Shown here: one piece after another, positions 1-9,249 of the stretch | Layout: each line of letters begins with the position of its first letter | How positions within the stretch are numbered: position 1 is the first letter of the stretch | Assembly (NCBI RefSeq): GCF_003664255.1 | Contig: NZ_RCCV01000001.1 | Location: forward strand, 2,790,001-2,854,000 | DNA length: 64,000 nt | DNA from: Micromonospora sp. M71_S20 | GTDB lineage: Bacteria > Actinomycetota > Actinomycetes > Mycobacteriales > Micromonosporaceae | Direction: 5' to 3' | The notes under the pieces: generated by a model | The model's database searches: none | Told to the model about the DNA's origin: nothing | What the model saw: the letters and a program-made list of their open reading frames with translations, nothing else | Program-made: the position numbers and the translations under genes

Positions 1-2
1 AC

Positions 3-179
3 TCCGCAGCGGCCATGTCGGAGCAGATTCAGGCCTGGTATCAGCGGGCCCGCCGCGGGCCGGCGCCGACGTTCGCCTACTGGCCGGCCGGTACCAGCGC
101 CGGCGCGGTGCCGGACAACGTAGCGGTGCTGAAGAAGACGCACGGCCTGCTCATGATCTCCTGGCCGGTGGCAAGCTAG
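3..179 (+). CDS. C-terminal end of an upstream gene, possibly the FxLD-system methyltransferase
   Basis: An open frame enters from the left edge and stops at TAG 177-179, leaving about 58 residues that end in LLMISWPVAS. The gene starts outside the window. It lies 57 nt before the lanthipeptide precursor on the same strand. In FxLD-type clusters the precursor is often preceded by a protein-L-isoaspartate-methyltransferase-like enzyme. The Tyr-Trp-Pro and Ile-Ser-Trp-Pro signatures near the end fit my memory of that family, but no catalytic motif is in view, so identity is inferred from context. Confidence 0.4.
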   Translation, partial: SAAAMSEQIQAWYQRARRGPAPTFAYWPAGTSAGAVPDNVAVLKKTHGLLMISWPVAS

Positions 180-235
180 CCGCCCTCGGCCGGGTGAACC
201 ACCCCTGTTCGACCTACCCGAGGAGCGTGAAGACC

Positions 236-424
236 ATGGCCCCGCTGCTGGAACTCGAGCGCACGGACGCCGCCACCGCAACCACCGAGGACGACTTCGT
301 GCTCGACATGCGGGTCGTGGAGTCCACGACCCCGCTGGTGATCATGATGTGCAGCACCAGCGACGGCTGCGGCAGCAGCTGCAGCACGAGTGCCTGCGCG
401 ACCAAGTCCAGCGACCCCGTCTGA
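236..424 (+). CDS. lanA: FxLD-type class I lanthipeptide precursor peptide
   Basis: This 62-aa peptide has an acidic leader containing FVLD at residues 21-24 (the FxLD box bound by LanB). Its core has Cys39, Cys45, Cys49 and Cys54 among many Ser/Thr residues (CSTSDGC, GSSC, STSAC). Ser/Thr dehydration followed by Cys addition would give up to four thioether rings. ATG 236 is chosen because AGGAG lies at 221-225; a GTG at 194 would only add a basic, leader-unlike stretch. The core holds Asp43-Gly44, the classic succinimide-forming pair. The processing site is not evident; it could lie just after the VVES segment. LanB, LanC and a SpaB_C protein follow on the same strand. Confidence 0.88.
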   Translation: MAPLLELERTDAATATTEDDFVLDMRVVESTTPLVIMMCSTSDGCGSSCSTSACATKSSDPV

Positions 425-445
425 TTCGGGCTTCATCCTGACGAT

Positions 446-476
446 GCCGTCGGCGCCCAGTGCGGGCGCCGACGGC
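446..476 (+). terminator. Perfect hairpin between precursor and LanB (attenuator)
   Basis: GCCGTCGGCGCCC (446-458) is perfectly complementary to GGGCGCCGACGGC (464-476) around a 5-nt loop. It lies 21 nt after the precursor stop and ahead of the LanB ribosome site, with no T-run. A partial read-through terminator here would give excess precursor over modification enzymes, as known in many bacteriocin operons. That role is inferred. Confidence 0.7.
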
Positions 477-502
477 GGCCATGCGGTTGAGGAGGCATCG
501 TC

Positions 503-3500
503 GTGCCAGTCCCGCCTGTCTTCCAGCGTGCCGGTGTGGTCATGGTGCGCGCCACGACGGATCCCGGCGATTTCGATGTGCCTTCTCAGCTGGACCTAGC
601 CGATGATGCCCTGGTGCTGCATGACGGCATGGCGTGGCTGATGAAGACGTGGGCGCGTTCTGACGTCCGCGACGCGCTCAGTCTGGCGAGTCCCACGCTG
701 GCGGCGCAGCTCGACCGAATCACCGAGCGTCCCGACACGGCGCCGGTCAAGGCCGTTCGCCGGGCGGTCATCTCCGTCGCCGGATATCTGCTGCGGTGGC
801 AGCGCCGCGCTACGCCTTTCGGTTTATTCGCCGGCGTCACGATGGCCGCCGAAGGAGCGGGCAGCGTGGCGGTGGGACGACGGCACCGCGTGATCGCGCG
901 CGTCGACAGCGAGTGGCTCACGGCCGTGATCGGCCGGCTGGAGGAGTACCCGCTCCTGCGACGTCAGCTGCACCTTGTTGCCGACAACACCGGCGTCGTT
1001 CGTGACGGCCGGTTCATCACCGCCCGCCGCGCCGACCCGGGCAGCGGCAAGGCGGTTCCGCTGCGCGACGCGTCCGTGCGCTACACGGCACCGGTGAAAG
1101 CCGCGCTCGCCGTCGCCGCCATTCCCGTCCGGTACGACGACCTTGCCGTCGAACTGGCCGAACAGTTCCCGGCTGCCCGACCTGGACAGATCACCACGGT
1201 CCTGGACAATCTGCTGTTGCAGGGTGCCCTCATCAGTGCACTGCGCCCACCGATGACGACCCTCGACGGCCTCACCCACGTGATCGATACGGTGACCGCC
1301 GCAGGCGGCGAACAGTTCACTGACGTCGCCCCGCTGCTGCGGGACCTTGAAAAGGTGCGGGAGCTGATCGACCAACACAACGTGGTCGACGATCCGGTGC
1401 AGGCAGCCGCGATCCGCGCATCGGTCATGCAACGGATGCGCGAGGTCGTTCCCGGCAGCCAGGATGTGCTGGCCGTCGACGTACGGCTCGACGCCCAGAT
1501 CCGCCTCCCACAGCAGGTGTTGGCCGAAGCAGTCGAGGCCGCGAACGTCCTGCTGCGGGTCAGCACGAAGCCATTTGGGTCGACCGCCTGGCAGGACTAC
1601 CGGTCCCGGTTCCGAGCCCGCTATGGCCAGGGCGCACTCGTGCCAGTGCGGGACCTGGTCGCCGACTCCGGGCTCGGCTATCCCACCGGCTACCTCGGTG
1701 CGCCCCGCGCGCACCCCAGCTGGCGTGCCATCAACGAGCGTGACGCGGCGTTCCTGGCCCTGGTGCAACGGGCCGCGCTCGACGGACGCGACGAGATCAG
1801 CCTGACCGATGCGGATGTCGAGGCGCTAACCGTGGGCGAACCGGCAGACGTGATACCGCCGGCACGCATCGAACTCGGCGTGGCGGTCCACGCCGCGTCG
1901 ATTGAGGCCCTCGACAGAGGCGAATTTCGGCTGCGCTTCGCTGCGGCGCCGGGCATGCCGACGAGCATGGCGGGCCGCTTCATCCACCTCTTCGACAAGC
2001 ACCAGCAGGCTCAGATGGCTGCCGCCTGCGCCCCGAGTTCGCCGAGCGGCGACGCGGTGGCGGTGCAGCTGTCGTTCCCGCCGCGGCGCCCGCACAACGA
2101 GAACGTCACCCGGGTCCCCCAGCTCCTGCCCGACGTCCTCGCGCTCGCCGAACACCCCACCGGCAATCCGATCCGCCTCGATGACCTGGCCGTCACCGCC
2201 GACGCCGACCAGATGTACCTGGTGCAGATCTCCACCGGCCGCCGGGTCATCCCCAACATTCCGCACGCACTCGACACCATCGTGCAAAGTCCCCCGCTGG
2301 CACGCTTCCTCGCCGAGGTCGCCGACGCGCGCACCGCGGTGTTTGGCCCGCTCGACGTCGGTGCAGCCCGCACCCTGCCGTACCTGCCGCGCGTCCGGTA
2401 TCGCCGCACGATTCTCGCTGCCGCACGATGGCTGCTCACTACCAATGACCTGCCGTCCCGAGCCGGTCAGGGTTGGGAGCCCGCGCTGCAGGCGTGGCAG
2501 CGGCAGTGGCGTGTCCCGGCCCGTGTCGTGCTCTGTCACGGGGAGTTTCGCCAGCCCTTGAATCTCGACCACCGCCTGGACCGGGCACTGCTGCGTAGGC
2601 GTCTGGCCCAGGCCGGACGGGTGGAGCTGCAGGAGGACGCCCAGCCCGAGGACCATGGGTGGATCGGCCGTGCCGCCGAGCTGCTGATTCCGATGCTTGC
2701 GACCGCGCCACCGCGCCGGCCGCTTCCTCACCTCGCACCGCCCGGTCGGCTTCAGGTGCCCGGCAACACGGCCGTGGTGCAGGCTCGTCTGGCCGGCAGC
2801 CCGGCCCGCTTCGACGACATCATCCGGCACCTCCCGCCGCTCACCGCTTCACTGCGCGGCGAGGTACGCCGGTGGTGGATTCGGCGCCAGCGCGACCTGG
2901 TTCGGATGGACGCCGACCAGCACCTCATCCTCGTGCTCCGGCTGACCGAGCCCGAGCACCACGCGGCCGTCACCGCAGCCCTGGCCGCGTTCGCCACCGA
3001 GCTCACAGCCCGTGGCTTGCCTAACCAGTTGTCACTCGTGCCGTACCAGGACCATCCCGGCCGCTACGGCTACGACGAGGCGCTCACTGCCGCCGAGGAC
3101 GTGTTCTGCACCGACACCGCCTGCGTCATCGCCCAGATGGCAACCGCCGACGACCTGGGCATTGCGGCGCAGGCGCTGGCCGCCGCGTCCATGGCCCGGA
3201 TCGCCGCCGCGTTCGCCACCGACGAAAGCTCGGGAAATCAGGCCCTGCTGCGGTGCCTGCCGCAGCAGCCCGGGGCGTTGGACCGCACGCTGTGCGAGCG
3301 AACGCTACAACTGGTCGACCTCTCTATCGACGCGCGGCAGCCACAGCCACGCACCGCTGCGGAGGCGCTCGTCGACGCGTGGCTGGCTCGCGACACCGCC
3401 CTACGCCGCTACTTCCGCACCGTCGCCGTTCAACGCGACCCGGTTGGTCTCCTGCCGACCTTGCTGCGCGACCACCATATCCGTGCGCTCGGCGTCGATC

Positions 3501-3577
3501 CCACCTTCGAGCAGAGCACCAACCGCCTGGCCCGCGCCGCCGCGCTGCGCGCTCTCGCCCGGATCGGCCAGCGATGA
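503..3577 (+). CDS. lanB: LanB lanthipeptide dehydratase, full length
   Basis: At 1024 aa this is a complete class I dehydratase. The large N-terminal glutamylation domain carries the signature ATPFGLFAGV near residues 109-118 after a conserved Arg-rich helix. The C-terminal third is the SpaB_C elimination domain (WWIRRQRDLVR region near 790). In the family, LanB uses glutamyl-tRNA to glutamylate Ser/Thr of the precursor and then eliminates glutamate to give Dha/Dhb. GTG 503 is preferred because GAGGAGG at 488-494 sits 8 nt upstream; ATG 542 is an alternative. The stop overlaps the LanC ATG (ATGA), so the two are translationally coupled. Confidence 0.95.
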   Translation: MPVPPVFQRAGVVMVRATTDPGDFDVPSQLDLADDALVLHDGMAWLMKTWARSDVRDALSLASPTLAAQLDRITERPDTAPVKAVRRAVISVAGYLLRWQRRATPFGLFAGVTMAAEGAGSVAVGRRHRVIARVDSEWLTAVIGRLEEYPLLRRQLHLVADNTGVVRDGRFITARRADPGSGKAVPLRDASVRYTAPVKAALAVAAIPVRYDDLAVELAEQFPAARPGQITTVLDNLLLQGALISALRPPMTTLDGLTHVIDTVTAAGGEQFTDVAPLLRDLEKVRELIDQHNVVDDPVQAAAIRASVMQRMREVVPGSQDVLAVDVRLDAQIRLPQQVLAEAVEAANVLLRVSTKPFGSTAWQDYRSRFRARYGQGALVPVRDLVADSGLGYPTGYLGAPRAHPSWRAINERDAAFLALVQRAALDGRDEISLTDADVEALTVGEPADVIPPARIELGVAVHAASIEALDRGEFRLRFAAAPGMPTSMAGRFIHLFDKHQQAQMAAACAPSSPSGDAVAVQLSFPPRRPHNENVTRVPQLLPDVLALAEHPTGNPIRLDDLAVTADADQMYLVQISTGRRVIPNIPHALDTIVQSPPLARFLAEVADARTAVFGPLDVGAARTLPYLPRVRYRRTILAAARWLLTTNDLPSRAGQGWEPALQAWQRQWRVPARVVLCHGEFRQPLNLDHRLDRALLRRRLAQAGRVELQEDAQPEDHGWIGRAAELLIPMLATAPPRRPLPHLAPPGRLQVPGNTAVVQARLAGSPARFDDIIRHLPPLTASLRGEVRRWWIRRQRDLVRMDADQHLILVLRLTEPEHHAAVTAALAAFATELTARGLPNQLSLVPYQDHPGRYGYDEALTAAEDVFCTDTACVIAQMATADDLGIAAQALAAASMARIAAAFATDESSGNQALLRCLPQQPGALDRTLCERTLQLVDLSIDARQPQPRTAAEALVDAWLARDTALRRYFRTVAVQRDPVGLLPTLLRDHHIRALGVDPTFEQSTNRLARAAALRALARIGQR

Positions 3578-4776
3578 TCGGGCCACCGATCAGCCGTACA
3601 ACCAGTGTCGGTGCCGAACCACCGAAGATGGGCGGCCCGGATGCCGTCCGCCAGTCGCTGGCCACCGGCACGGCAGGGATCGCTCTGCTACACCTCGAAC
3701 GCGCCCTCACCGGTACCGCATCCTGGCCAGACGCGCATGCGCAGACCCGGGCAGCGGCCACCGGGGCGCTCGACGGCGGCCAGCACGCCGGCTTGTACTA
3801 CGGCACCCCAGCGATCGCATTCCTCCTGCACTGCGCCGCCAAGGCCGACCACCGCTACGAAACAGCCGCAGCGACCCTCGACCAACACGTCACCCGGCTT
3901 ACCCATCGTCGCCTCACCGCCGCCACCGCCCGAATGCAGCACGGCGGCGCGGCCTCGCTCGCCGAGTACGACCTCTTCTACGGCCTCACCGGCATCGGCG
4001 CACTACTGATGCAGCGCATGCCCACCAGCGACACTTTCGCTGATCTGCTGCGATACCTGACTGTGCTGATCCGCCCGCGGAAGCAAGACGGCCTCCTGCT
4101 GCCCGGCTGGTGGGCCGCCCACGACCCCGACCCGACCCTGCCCACGCCGGGTGGACACGCCAACCTCGGGATGGCTCACGGAGCAGCGGGCATCCTCGCC
4201 CTGCTTGCCCTCGCGATGCGCCACGGCCACGGTGTGGACCACCACGCCGAGGCCATCGACCAGCTCACCCGCTGGTTCGACCGATGGCGCCAGCACGACG
4301 CCGACGGCAGCACCTGGTGGCCACAGTGGCTCACCCTCGACGACCTAAGAACCGGTCGCCTAAGCCAGCCCGCACCAGGCCGGCCGTCCTGGTGCTACGG
4401 CACCCCGGGTATTGCCCGTGCACTCCAGCTCGCCGCGATCGCCACCGACGACCCGGCCCGCCGCGCCGATGCCGAACACGCCCTCGCCGCCTGCCTCACC
4501 GACCGCCACCTCAACCGGCTCACCGACCTCGGCCTCTGCCACGGCCTCGCCGGCCTCTACGCAACCGCACACCAGGCCGCTGCCGACGCCCAGAGCCCAG
4601 CCCTCAAACAACAGCTACCCGCCTTGGCCACGGCCATACAGAAGGCCGCCCAGACTAACGACCAGCATGGCAACGCCGGGCTGCTGACCGGCCACGCCGG
4701 CATCCACCTGGCAGCCGAGACCGCGCGGCACGGAATCACCCGCACTGGATGGGACACATGCCTCCTGATCACGTGA
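3574..4776 (+). CDS. lanC: LanC lanthionine cyclase
   Basis: The 400-aa product has the LanC alpha-barrel signatures: AHGAAGI near His202, WCYGTPG with Cys274, and CHGLAG with Cys322-His323. Cys274, Cys322 and His323 are the expected zinc ligands. The enzyme adds precursor Cys thiols to dehydrated residues to close thioether rings. ATG 3574 overlaps the LanB stop, and the C-terminus overlaps the start of the next gene. The N-terminal 25 residues before the first helix are poorly conserved-looking but no better start is visible. Confidence 0.95.
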   Translation: MIGPPISRTTSVGAEPPKMGGPDAVRQSLATGTAGIALLHLERALTGTASWPDAHAQTRAAATGALDGGQHAGLYYGTPAIAFLLHCAAKADHRYETAAATLDQHVTRLTHRRLTAATARMQHGGAASLAEYDLFYGLTGIGALLMQRMPTSDTFADLLRYLTVLIRPRKQDGLLLPGWWAAHDPDPTLPTPGGHANLGMAHGAAGILALLALAMRHGHGVDHHAEAIDQLTRWFDRWRQHDADGSTWWPQWLTLDDLRTGRLSQPAPGRPSWCYGTPGIARALQLAAIATDDPARRADAEHALAACLTDRHLNRLTDLGLCHGLAGLYATAHQAAADAQSPALKQQLPALATAIQKAAQTNDQHGNAGLLTGHAGIHLAAETARHGITRTGWDTCLLIT

Positions 4777-5720
4777 CCACCACACCACTGGCCGCCAGCG
4801 TGCTCAACGTGCTCGCCGGCACCCCGCTGGAGACAGTTGCGGCAACGGCGGCCATCGATCCAGCCGACCTCGCCGACGCCGTCACGACCTACCACCTGGC
4901 CGGCCGCGCCGCGCTTCAGGAACAAGCCGACGGCCACTGGTACGAGATACGTGCCGAATTTCCCGACTGGGACACCGCAGAGACGACTGCGGTCACCTCG
5001 CTCGGTCCCCGGCTCGACCAGCTCACGAACGTGGGCGCATTCGGGGGCTGGTGGTTCCTGCGCAAACATCCCTGCTGGCGCATCCGCTTCGCCCACGCGC
5101 AGGTCGACGGCGTGAACCAGGTCCTCAACGAGCTCACCGCAGCCGGTGAACTCAACAGGTGGTGGCCCAACCTGTACGAACCGGAGACCGCCGCCTTCGG
5201 CGGCACATCCGGAATCCAAATCGTGCACGACCTGTTCTGCGCCGACAGCCGCGGCGTCCTCAACTATCTCCGCCAACCGCAGCCCGCCCTCGGACGCCGC
5301 GAGCTGTCCCTCCTGCTGCTTGGCGGCCTCCTGCAGGCCGCCGGGCTGGACTGGTTCGAACGCGGCGACGTGTTCGCTCGCATCGCCCATATGCGCCCCC
5401 TCGACAACATCGCCAACAGCCGACTCGACGCGCTCACAGCCAGCGTGCGCGGGCTGCTCGCTGTAGCGCCCGACACGGACAACTCCCTGTTCGGAGCCAG
5501 CGGTGTGGTTCCCTTCGCCGCGCCATGGCACACCGCGTACACGTCCGCCGGCCGCGCACTTGCAGCTGCCGCGACGGCCGGCACCCTCAACCGCGGTCTA
5601 CGAGCTGTCGTCAGCCACATCGTGGTCTTCCACTGGAACCGGCTCGGGCTGCCCGCCCACAGCCAAGGCATCCTCGCCCGCGCCGCGCTCGAAGCGTTCC
5701 TGCCCCGGAGCCGACCATGA
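4749..5720 (+). CDS. Stand-alone SpaB_C / thiopeptide-type biosynthesis protein
   Basis: The 323-aa protein resembles the elimination domain of split LanB enzymes. The region GGWWFLRKHPCWRIRF (around residues 97-112) is the hallmark of the thiopeptide-type bacteriocin biosynthesis family. LanB in this cluster already carries its own SpaB_C domain, so this copy is an extra elimination-like protein, as is usual in FxLD clusters. Its exact role is not established; it could act on another substrate or another site. ATG 4749, ATG 4758 and GTG 4773 are all in frame; GTG 4773 would give the GTGA overlap typical of this operon. The stop overlaps the next ATG. Confidence 0.82.
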   Translation: MGHMPPDHVTTTPLAASVLNVLAGTPLETVAATAAIDPADLADAVTTYHLAGRAALQEQADGHWYEIRAEFPDWDTAETTAVTSLGPRLDQLTNVGAFGGWWFLRKHPCWRIRFAHAQVDGVNQVLNELTAAGELNRWWPNLYEPETAAFGGTSGIQIVHDLFCADSRGVLNYLRQPQPALGRRELSLLLLGGLLQAAGLDWFERGDVFARIAHMRPLDNIANSRLDALTASVRGLLAVAPDTDNSLFGASGVVPFAAPWHTAYTSAGRALAAAATAGTLNRGLRAVVSHIVVFHWNRLGLPAHSQGILARAALEAFLPRSRP

Positions 5721-6895
5721 ACACCGCCGTCAACCCCACCACCATCCGCGTCGCCGTCCGTCGCTTCCCACTCCTCGCCCGGCCCCGACCCGCCTGCCCC
5801 GCCCTGACCGACCGTGTCACCGAGGTCGCCGAGATCGCCGCCAACGCAGCCGCACAAGACGACAACGGCATGGCCGACGCGGCACACGCCCTGAACAAAG
5901 CCGCGCTGATCGCCAGCGACTGCGGCCTGCCGGACCTGGCCCGCCAATGGTGCTGGCAGCACATCGACATCTACCGGCAACGGAACTCCCTCACCGTCTT
6001 GCAGGCCAGCTACCTGCTCGAACCCGTCCTCAACCTCGCCCGCCTGCAGATCCGCGCCCACCACGGTCAGCCCGCACTGCAACTACTCAAGGCGATGAGC
6101 CAGGCCGTCACCACAGGCACCAACCTGATCATCGACGGGCACACACTGCCACTGACCAACCTGACCGGCGCCCCAGCCGAACTCGGCAAGCTCCGCCAGT
6201 GGACCTGGCTACAACACCTCAGCGAGGGCATCCGCATCCTCGCACTCGCCGGCCGCTGGGACGACGCCGTCGAGCACGCCAACACCCTCAACGGCATCGG
6301 ACTGCACCTGATGGAAGGCCGACAAGCCACGATCATCGCCCACCTTCTGCACGAGGAAACCGAAGCCGCCCGCGCGATCCTCGACGACAGCACCATCACC
6401 AAACCGTGGGAACATCAAGTCGGCTCATGCCTGACCGCCATGTGCGCAGCACCAGGAACGGCCAGCCACCAGATATCCGCCATGGTCGATCAATTCCTCG
6501 CGCACGAACCCGTCGACGGATACGCCGTCTATCGAGCCCGTTGGGGCCTCACGGCCGCCACCCTGTCCAGCGGGCACCACGAGGTCGCAGCTCAACACCT
6601 TCTCCACCGCCTGGCGACCGAGGTCCTCGAAGCAGCCGACGGATACGCAGCCCGGGAAATCCTCGGCCACCGCACCGCCCTACAGATCAAGGAGCCGCAA
6701 GAGCAAGCTCTCGCCCGCATCGTGGCAGCAGCCGGCCTAGGGGCCGGTGCGATACCAGAAGCCACCCTCCGAACGCTCAACGGCGCAGTGGAGATCGCGC
6801 GCGACGCCTTGGCCCGCTCCGTCGGGTTGCCTATAGGTCTGGCGACGCCACGGAAGAGGTCGCGGCTGCGGAAACTCGGTGAGCCGGCGCCGTAA
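5717..6895 (+). CDS. Helical-repeat (TPR-like) protein of the lanthipeptide operon
   Basis: This 392-aa, Ala/Leu-rich, almost wholly helical protein has no recognised catalytic motif. Repeating segments such as ALNKAALIASDCGLPDLA look like tetratricopeptide repeats. ATG 5717 overlaps the previous stop (ATGA), so it is the last gene of the lanthipeptide operon. A scaffold, partner-binding or regulatory role is possible but not shown. It ends in a basic tail (KRSRLRK) just before the insertion-sequence debris. Confidence 0.7.
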   Translation: MNTAVNPTTIRVAVRRFPLLARPRPACPALTDRVTEVAEIAANAAAQDDNGMADAAHALNKAALIASDCGLPDLARQWCWQHIDIYRQRNSLTVLQASYLLEPVLNLARLQIRAHHGQPALQLLKAMSQAVTTGTNLIIDGHTLPLTNLTGAPAELGKLRQWTWLQHLSEGIRILALAGRWDDAVEHANTLNGIGLHLMEGRQATIIAHLLHEETEAARAILDDSTITKPWEHQVGSCLTAMCAAPGTASHQISAMVDQFLAHEPVDGYAVYRARWGLTAATLSSGHHEVAAQHLLHRLATEVLEAADGYAAREILGHRTALQIKEPQEQALARIVAAAGLGAGAIPEATLRTLNGAVEIARDALARSVGLPIGLATPRKRSRLRKLGEPAP

Positions 6896-7009
6896 ATCGC
6901 GCCGATGATCGAGCTCCCTGTCGCCGGTGCACGCGCCGCCCTCGCCCGTGGCATTGACCAACTGGGCAACCTCGGTCGGCGGGCGCCTGGAGCGCGTTTC
7001 ACATATGGA

Positions 7010-7120
7010 TCAGTCGGGTGTGTTGAAGGTGCGGCGCTGTTGCCGGGTGGCGGGTGCACCTCGAGTCAGGCGGCCGAGCATGCCGCCAATGGCGGCCCAG
7101 CGGATTATGGCTTTTGAGGT
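7010..7120 (-). pseudogene. C-terminal remnant of a DDE (IS5-like) transposase
   Basis: Read leftward, 36 codons end at TGA 7012-7010 and include IRWAAIGGMLGRLTRG and ATRQQRRTF, which resemble the last helix and tail of IS5-type transposases. Nothing upstream in this frame continues the catalytic domain; at about 7120 the reading passes directly into IS110-type sequence. It is therefore a scrap left by insertion or deletion. Confidence 0.5.
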
Positions 7121-7876
7121 GGTGGGTGGCGGTGAGCACGGTGGCGGCGACGATCGGTCCCACGCCGGTCAACTGCAGCAGGTCCGGTCGCCAAGAGCGG
7201 ACGATCGTCCGGATCGCCTTCTCGTGTTCGGCGGCTTCGGCTTCGAGGAGACGGACGCGGCGGGCGAGGTTGCGCAACACGCTCAGGCAGGTGAAAACCT
7301 CGACGTCGGCGCTGGTGGTGGGGCGTAATCGGGTGGCGGTGGTGACATGATCCGGGTGCTCTGGCCGCGGAACCGGGCCCGCGCCACCTCGGGACTGGTG
7401 ATCACCAAGGCCGTGCAGCTGCCGCTGGGCGGTGGCGCTGGCCTCGACGGCGGCGCGGCGTGCGGTCAGCCGTGCTTGCAGCGCGGCCCGTTCGGAGCCG
7501 GTCTTGGGCTGCGCCAGGCGGGTGCGGGCCAGGGCGTCACGGGCAGCGCGTTCGGCGTCGATCGGGTCGGACTTTGCCCCCCCCGGCACGGCGGGCTGGT
7601 CGCACGGGCCGATCCAGCTCGACGACCAGCTCACCACTATCGGCCAGGTGCCGGGCCAGCCGGCGCCGTAGCCACCAGAGCCCTCCAACGCCCACGCCCC
7701 AGCCCCGAGCGCTGCTCGGCCAAGGTCATCAGTTCGGCGTAGCCGTCCGGATCGGTGCTCACTGTGGCTCTGGCGAGGACCCCGCCGGTGCGGGTGTCGA
7801 GCAGCGCGGCGGTGTGGGTGTCTTTGTGTGTGTCGACGCCGATGACGACCTCGACCAGATCTGCCAGCATGGACAT
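7121..7876 (-). pseudogene. Broken IS110-family transposase
   Basis: The leftward reading starts at ATG 7876 (GAGGAGA upstream) with the DEDD-type motif VIGVDTHKDTHTAALLD. It continues in other frames through KSDPIDAERAARDALAR and LLQLTGVGPIVAATVL, all IS110 hallmarks. At least two frame changes (near 7690 and around 7350-7450) destroy the gene. The C-terminal catalytic serine part is missing, cut off by the transposase tail at 7120. IS110 elements lack long terminal repeats, so the element ends cannot be placed. Confidence 0.8.
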
Positions 7877-8128
7877 GCGTTCTCTCCTCACCGTGGGGAC
7901 GCACGGGTCCGGTCCGGTGCGGAGATGGCAGGACTGTGATGAGACACGCCAGCCGCTAACTGGCGGTCAAGCTCCTGATCAGGCCAAACATCTCCCGCCG
8001 GCCCGGCGCCGGCAGCAGCAGGCGGACAAGTCCTCTCAAAGGCACAAACGCCAGTCAGGGCATGAGTCACGCCCGCCACCACCAGCTGTCAGCTCACCAC
8101 TGCTGAACCGACCCCGCCACCCTCACAG

Positions 8129-9055
8129 TCAGGCGAGCCGACGCCTGACGGCCAGCAGGCGGCGTCCGACGTTGTGCTCCCAGAGCTGGTTGGCCACCTC
8201 GTCCGGGGCGCTGCCCATGCCGCCGAGGCACAGACGTTGCTGCAACTGCCCGAACGCCACCACCGCCAGCTCGACGTTCTGGGTCAACTGCCGTGGGGTG
8301 ATGGTCCAGCCTCCGGCGAGACGACGGCTCAGGATCCCGGTCATCTCCCCGTGGGCAACGGCGGAGTACAGCGAGTAGACCACCTCGTGGCCACCGCTGA
8401 CCTTGCCGGCCAGCAGCGCCGTGACCCTTTCAGTCTTGCTCGGCAGCGTCTCGCCGGAGACCGAGAGCGGCTTGGGAGCGCGAGCCAGGCCCAGGTCGTC
8501 GATTCGAGTGATGAGCGTGCTGAGGTCCGCCTGCGCCTGCGCGATGTTCGGGGGTGCGCCGGCCTTGGCGTTCTTGAGCGCGGTCTTGTTCTCATCCCAG
8601 AGCACCAGGTAGGTGCGGGCGACCCGCTGCCGGACGGTGAGCTGCGGGTCCATGAGCCAGAAGGCGAACCCGGCACTTTCCAGGGCTGACCGGCACAGGA
8701 CTGCCGAACCCAGCTTCGGCGCCGGCGGCGGGAAGGGCGGCTCCAGGAGCTTGCGGATGCCGGTCAGGTAGTCCTCGACCGCGAGCATGCTCAATTGCGC
8801 CATCTCGAACGCCATAGTGGGTTCCTGCGGGCCCCAGGGAGCCCCGTGCACATCGACCTCGGTGTTCGCCAGCTCGTCACGGAAGGTCGAGCCTGGCCGG
8901 GGCTGCCAGAACGCCGGGTCGAGCCGGCGCACGGCGGCCCGGCTGGTGAGGTCGAGCACCTCCCGCAGCTGACCCAGCAGCCAGTCCCCGTCCGGGCTCG
9001 TCGTCTGCGCAGCCGGGAAGCCCGGAGCGAGGGGGAAGGACGTCGTCACCCCCAT
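8129..9055 (-). CDS. Hypothetical protein, mostly helical
   Basis: A 308-aa protein I cannot assign to a family. The start is set at ATG 9055 (MGVTTSFPLAP); upstream extension is low-complexity. Segments such as LCRSALESAGFAFWLMDP and YSLYSAVAHGEMTGIL suggest a helical bundle like those of HEPN-type or DUF5677-like proteins, but no RxxxxH motif stands out. It is flanked by transposase debris on one side and a dead regulator copy on the other, so it may be accessory. Confidence 0.6.
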   Translation of the reverse strand: MGVTTSFPLAPGFPAAQTTSPDGDWLLGQLREVLDLTSRAAVRRLDPAFWQPRPGSTFRDELANTEVDVHGAPWGPQEPTMAFEMAQLSMLAVEDYLTGIRKLLEPPFPPPAPKLGSAVLCRSALESAGFAFWLMDPQLTVRQRVARTYLVLWDENKTALKNAKAGAPPNIAQAQADLSTLITRIDDLGLARAPKPLSVSGETLPSKTERVTALLAGKVSGGHEVVYSLYSAVAHGEMTGILSRRLAGGWTITPRQLTQNVELAVVAFGQLQQRLCLGGMGSAPDEVANQLWEHNVGRRLLAVRRRLA

Positions 9056-9249
9056 AGGATGACAGTCAACTCCACACACTGGATCTGCGCGTGGCCTCGG
9101 TGACCCGCAGGGTGTGCTGATCGTCGACGACACCGGGTCCTGAAGAAGGGCGTGCGGTCGGTCGGGTGTAACGCCAGTACTCCGGCACCGCCGGCCGGAC
9201 TGATAACTGCCAAGGTCGGAATGTTCCTCGCCTACCGCTCTGGCAAGGG

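Noticed and set aside
194..235. GTG 194 as start of the lanthipeptide precursor
   Set aside because: The extra 14 residues are unlike a leader, and AGGAG is correctly placed only for ATG 236.
824..2830. Long leftward open frames opposite lanB
   Set aside because: They mirror the third-position GC of lanB, have no ribosome sites and no known domains.
4557..5531. 324-codon leftward frame opposite lanC and the SpaB_C gene
   Set aside because: It is a shadow of two well-supported, overlapping rightward genes.
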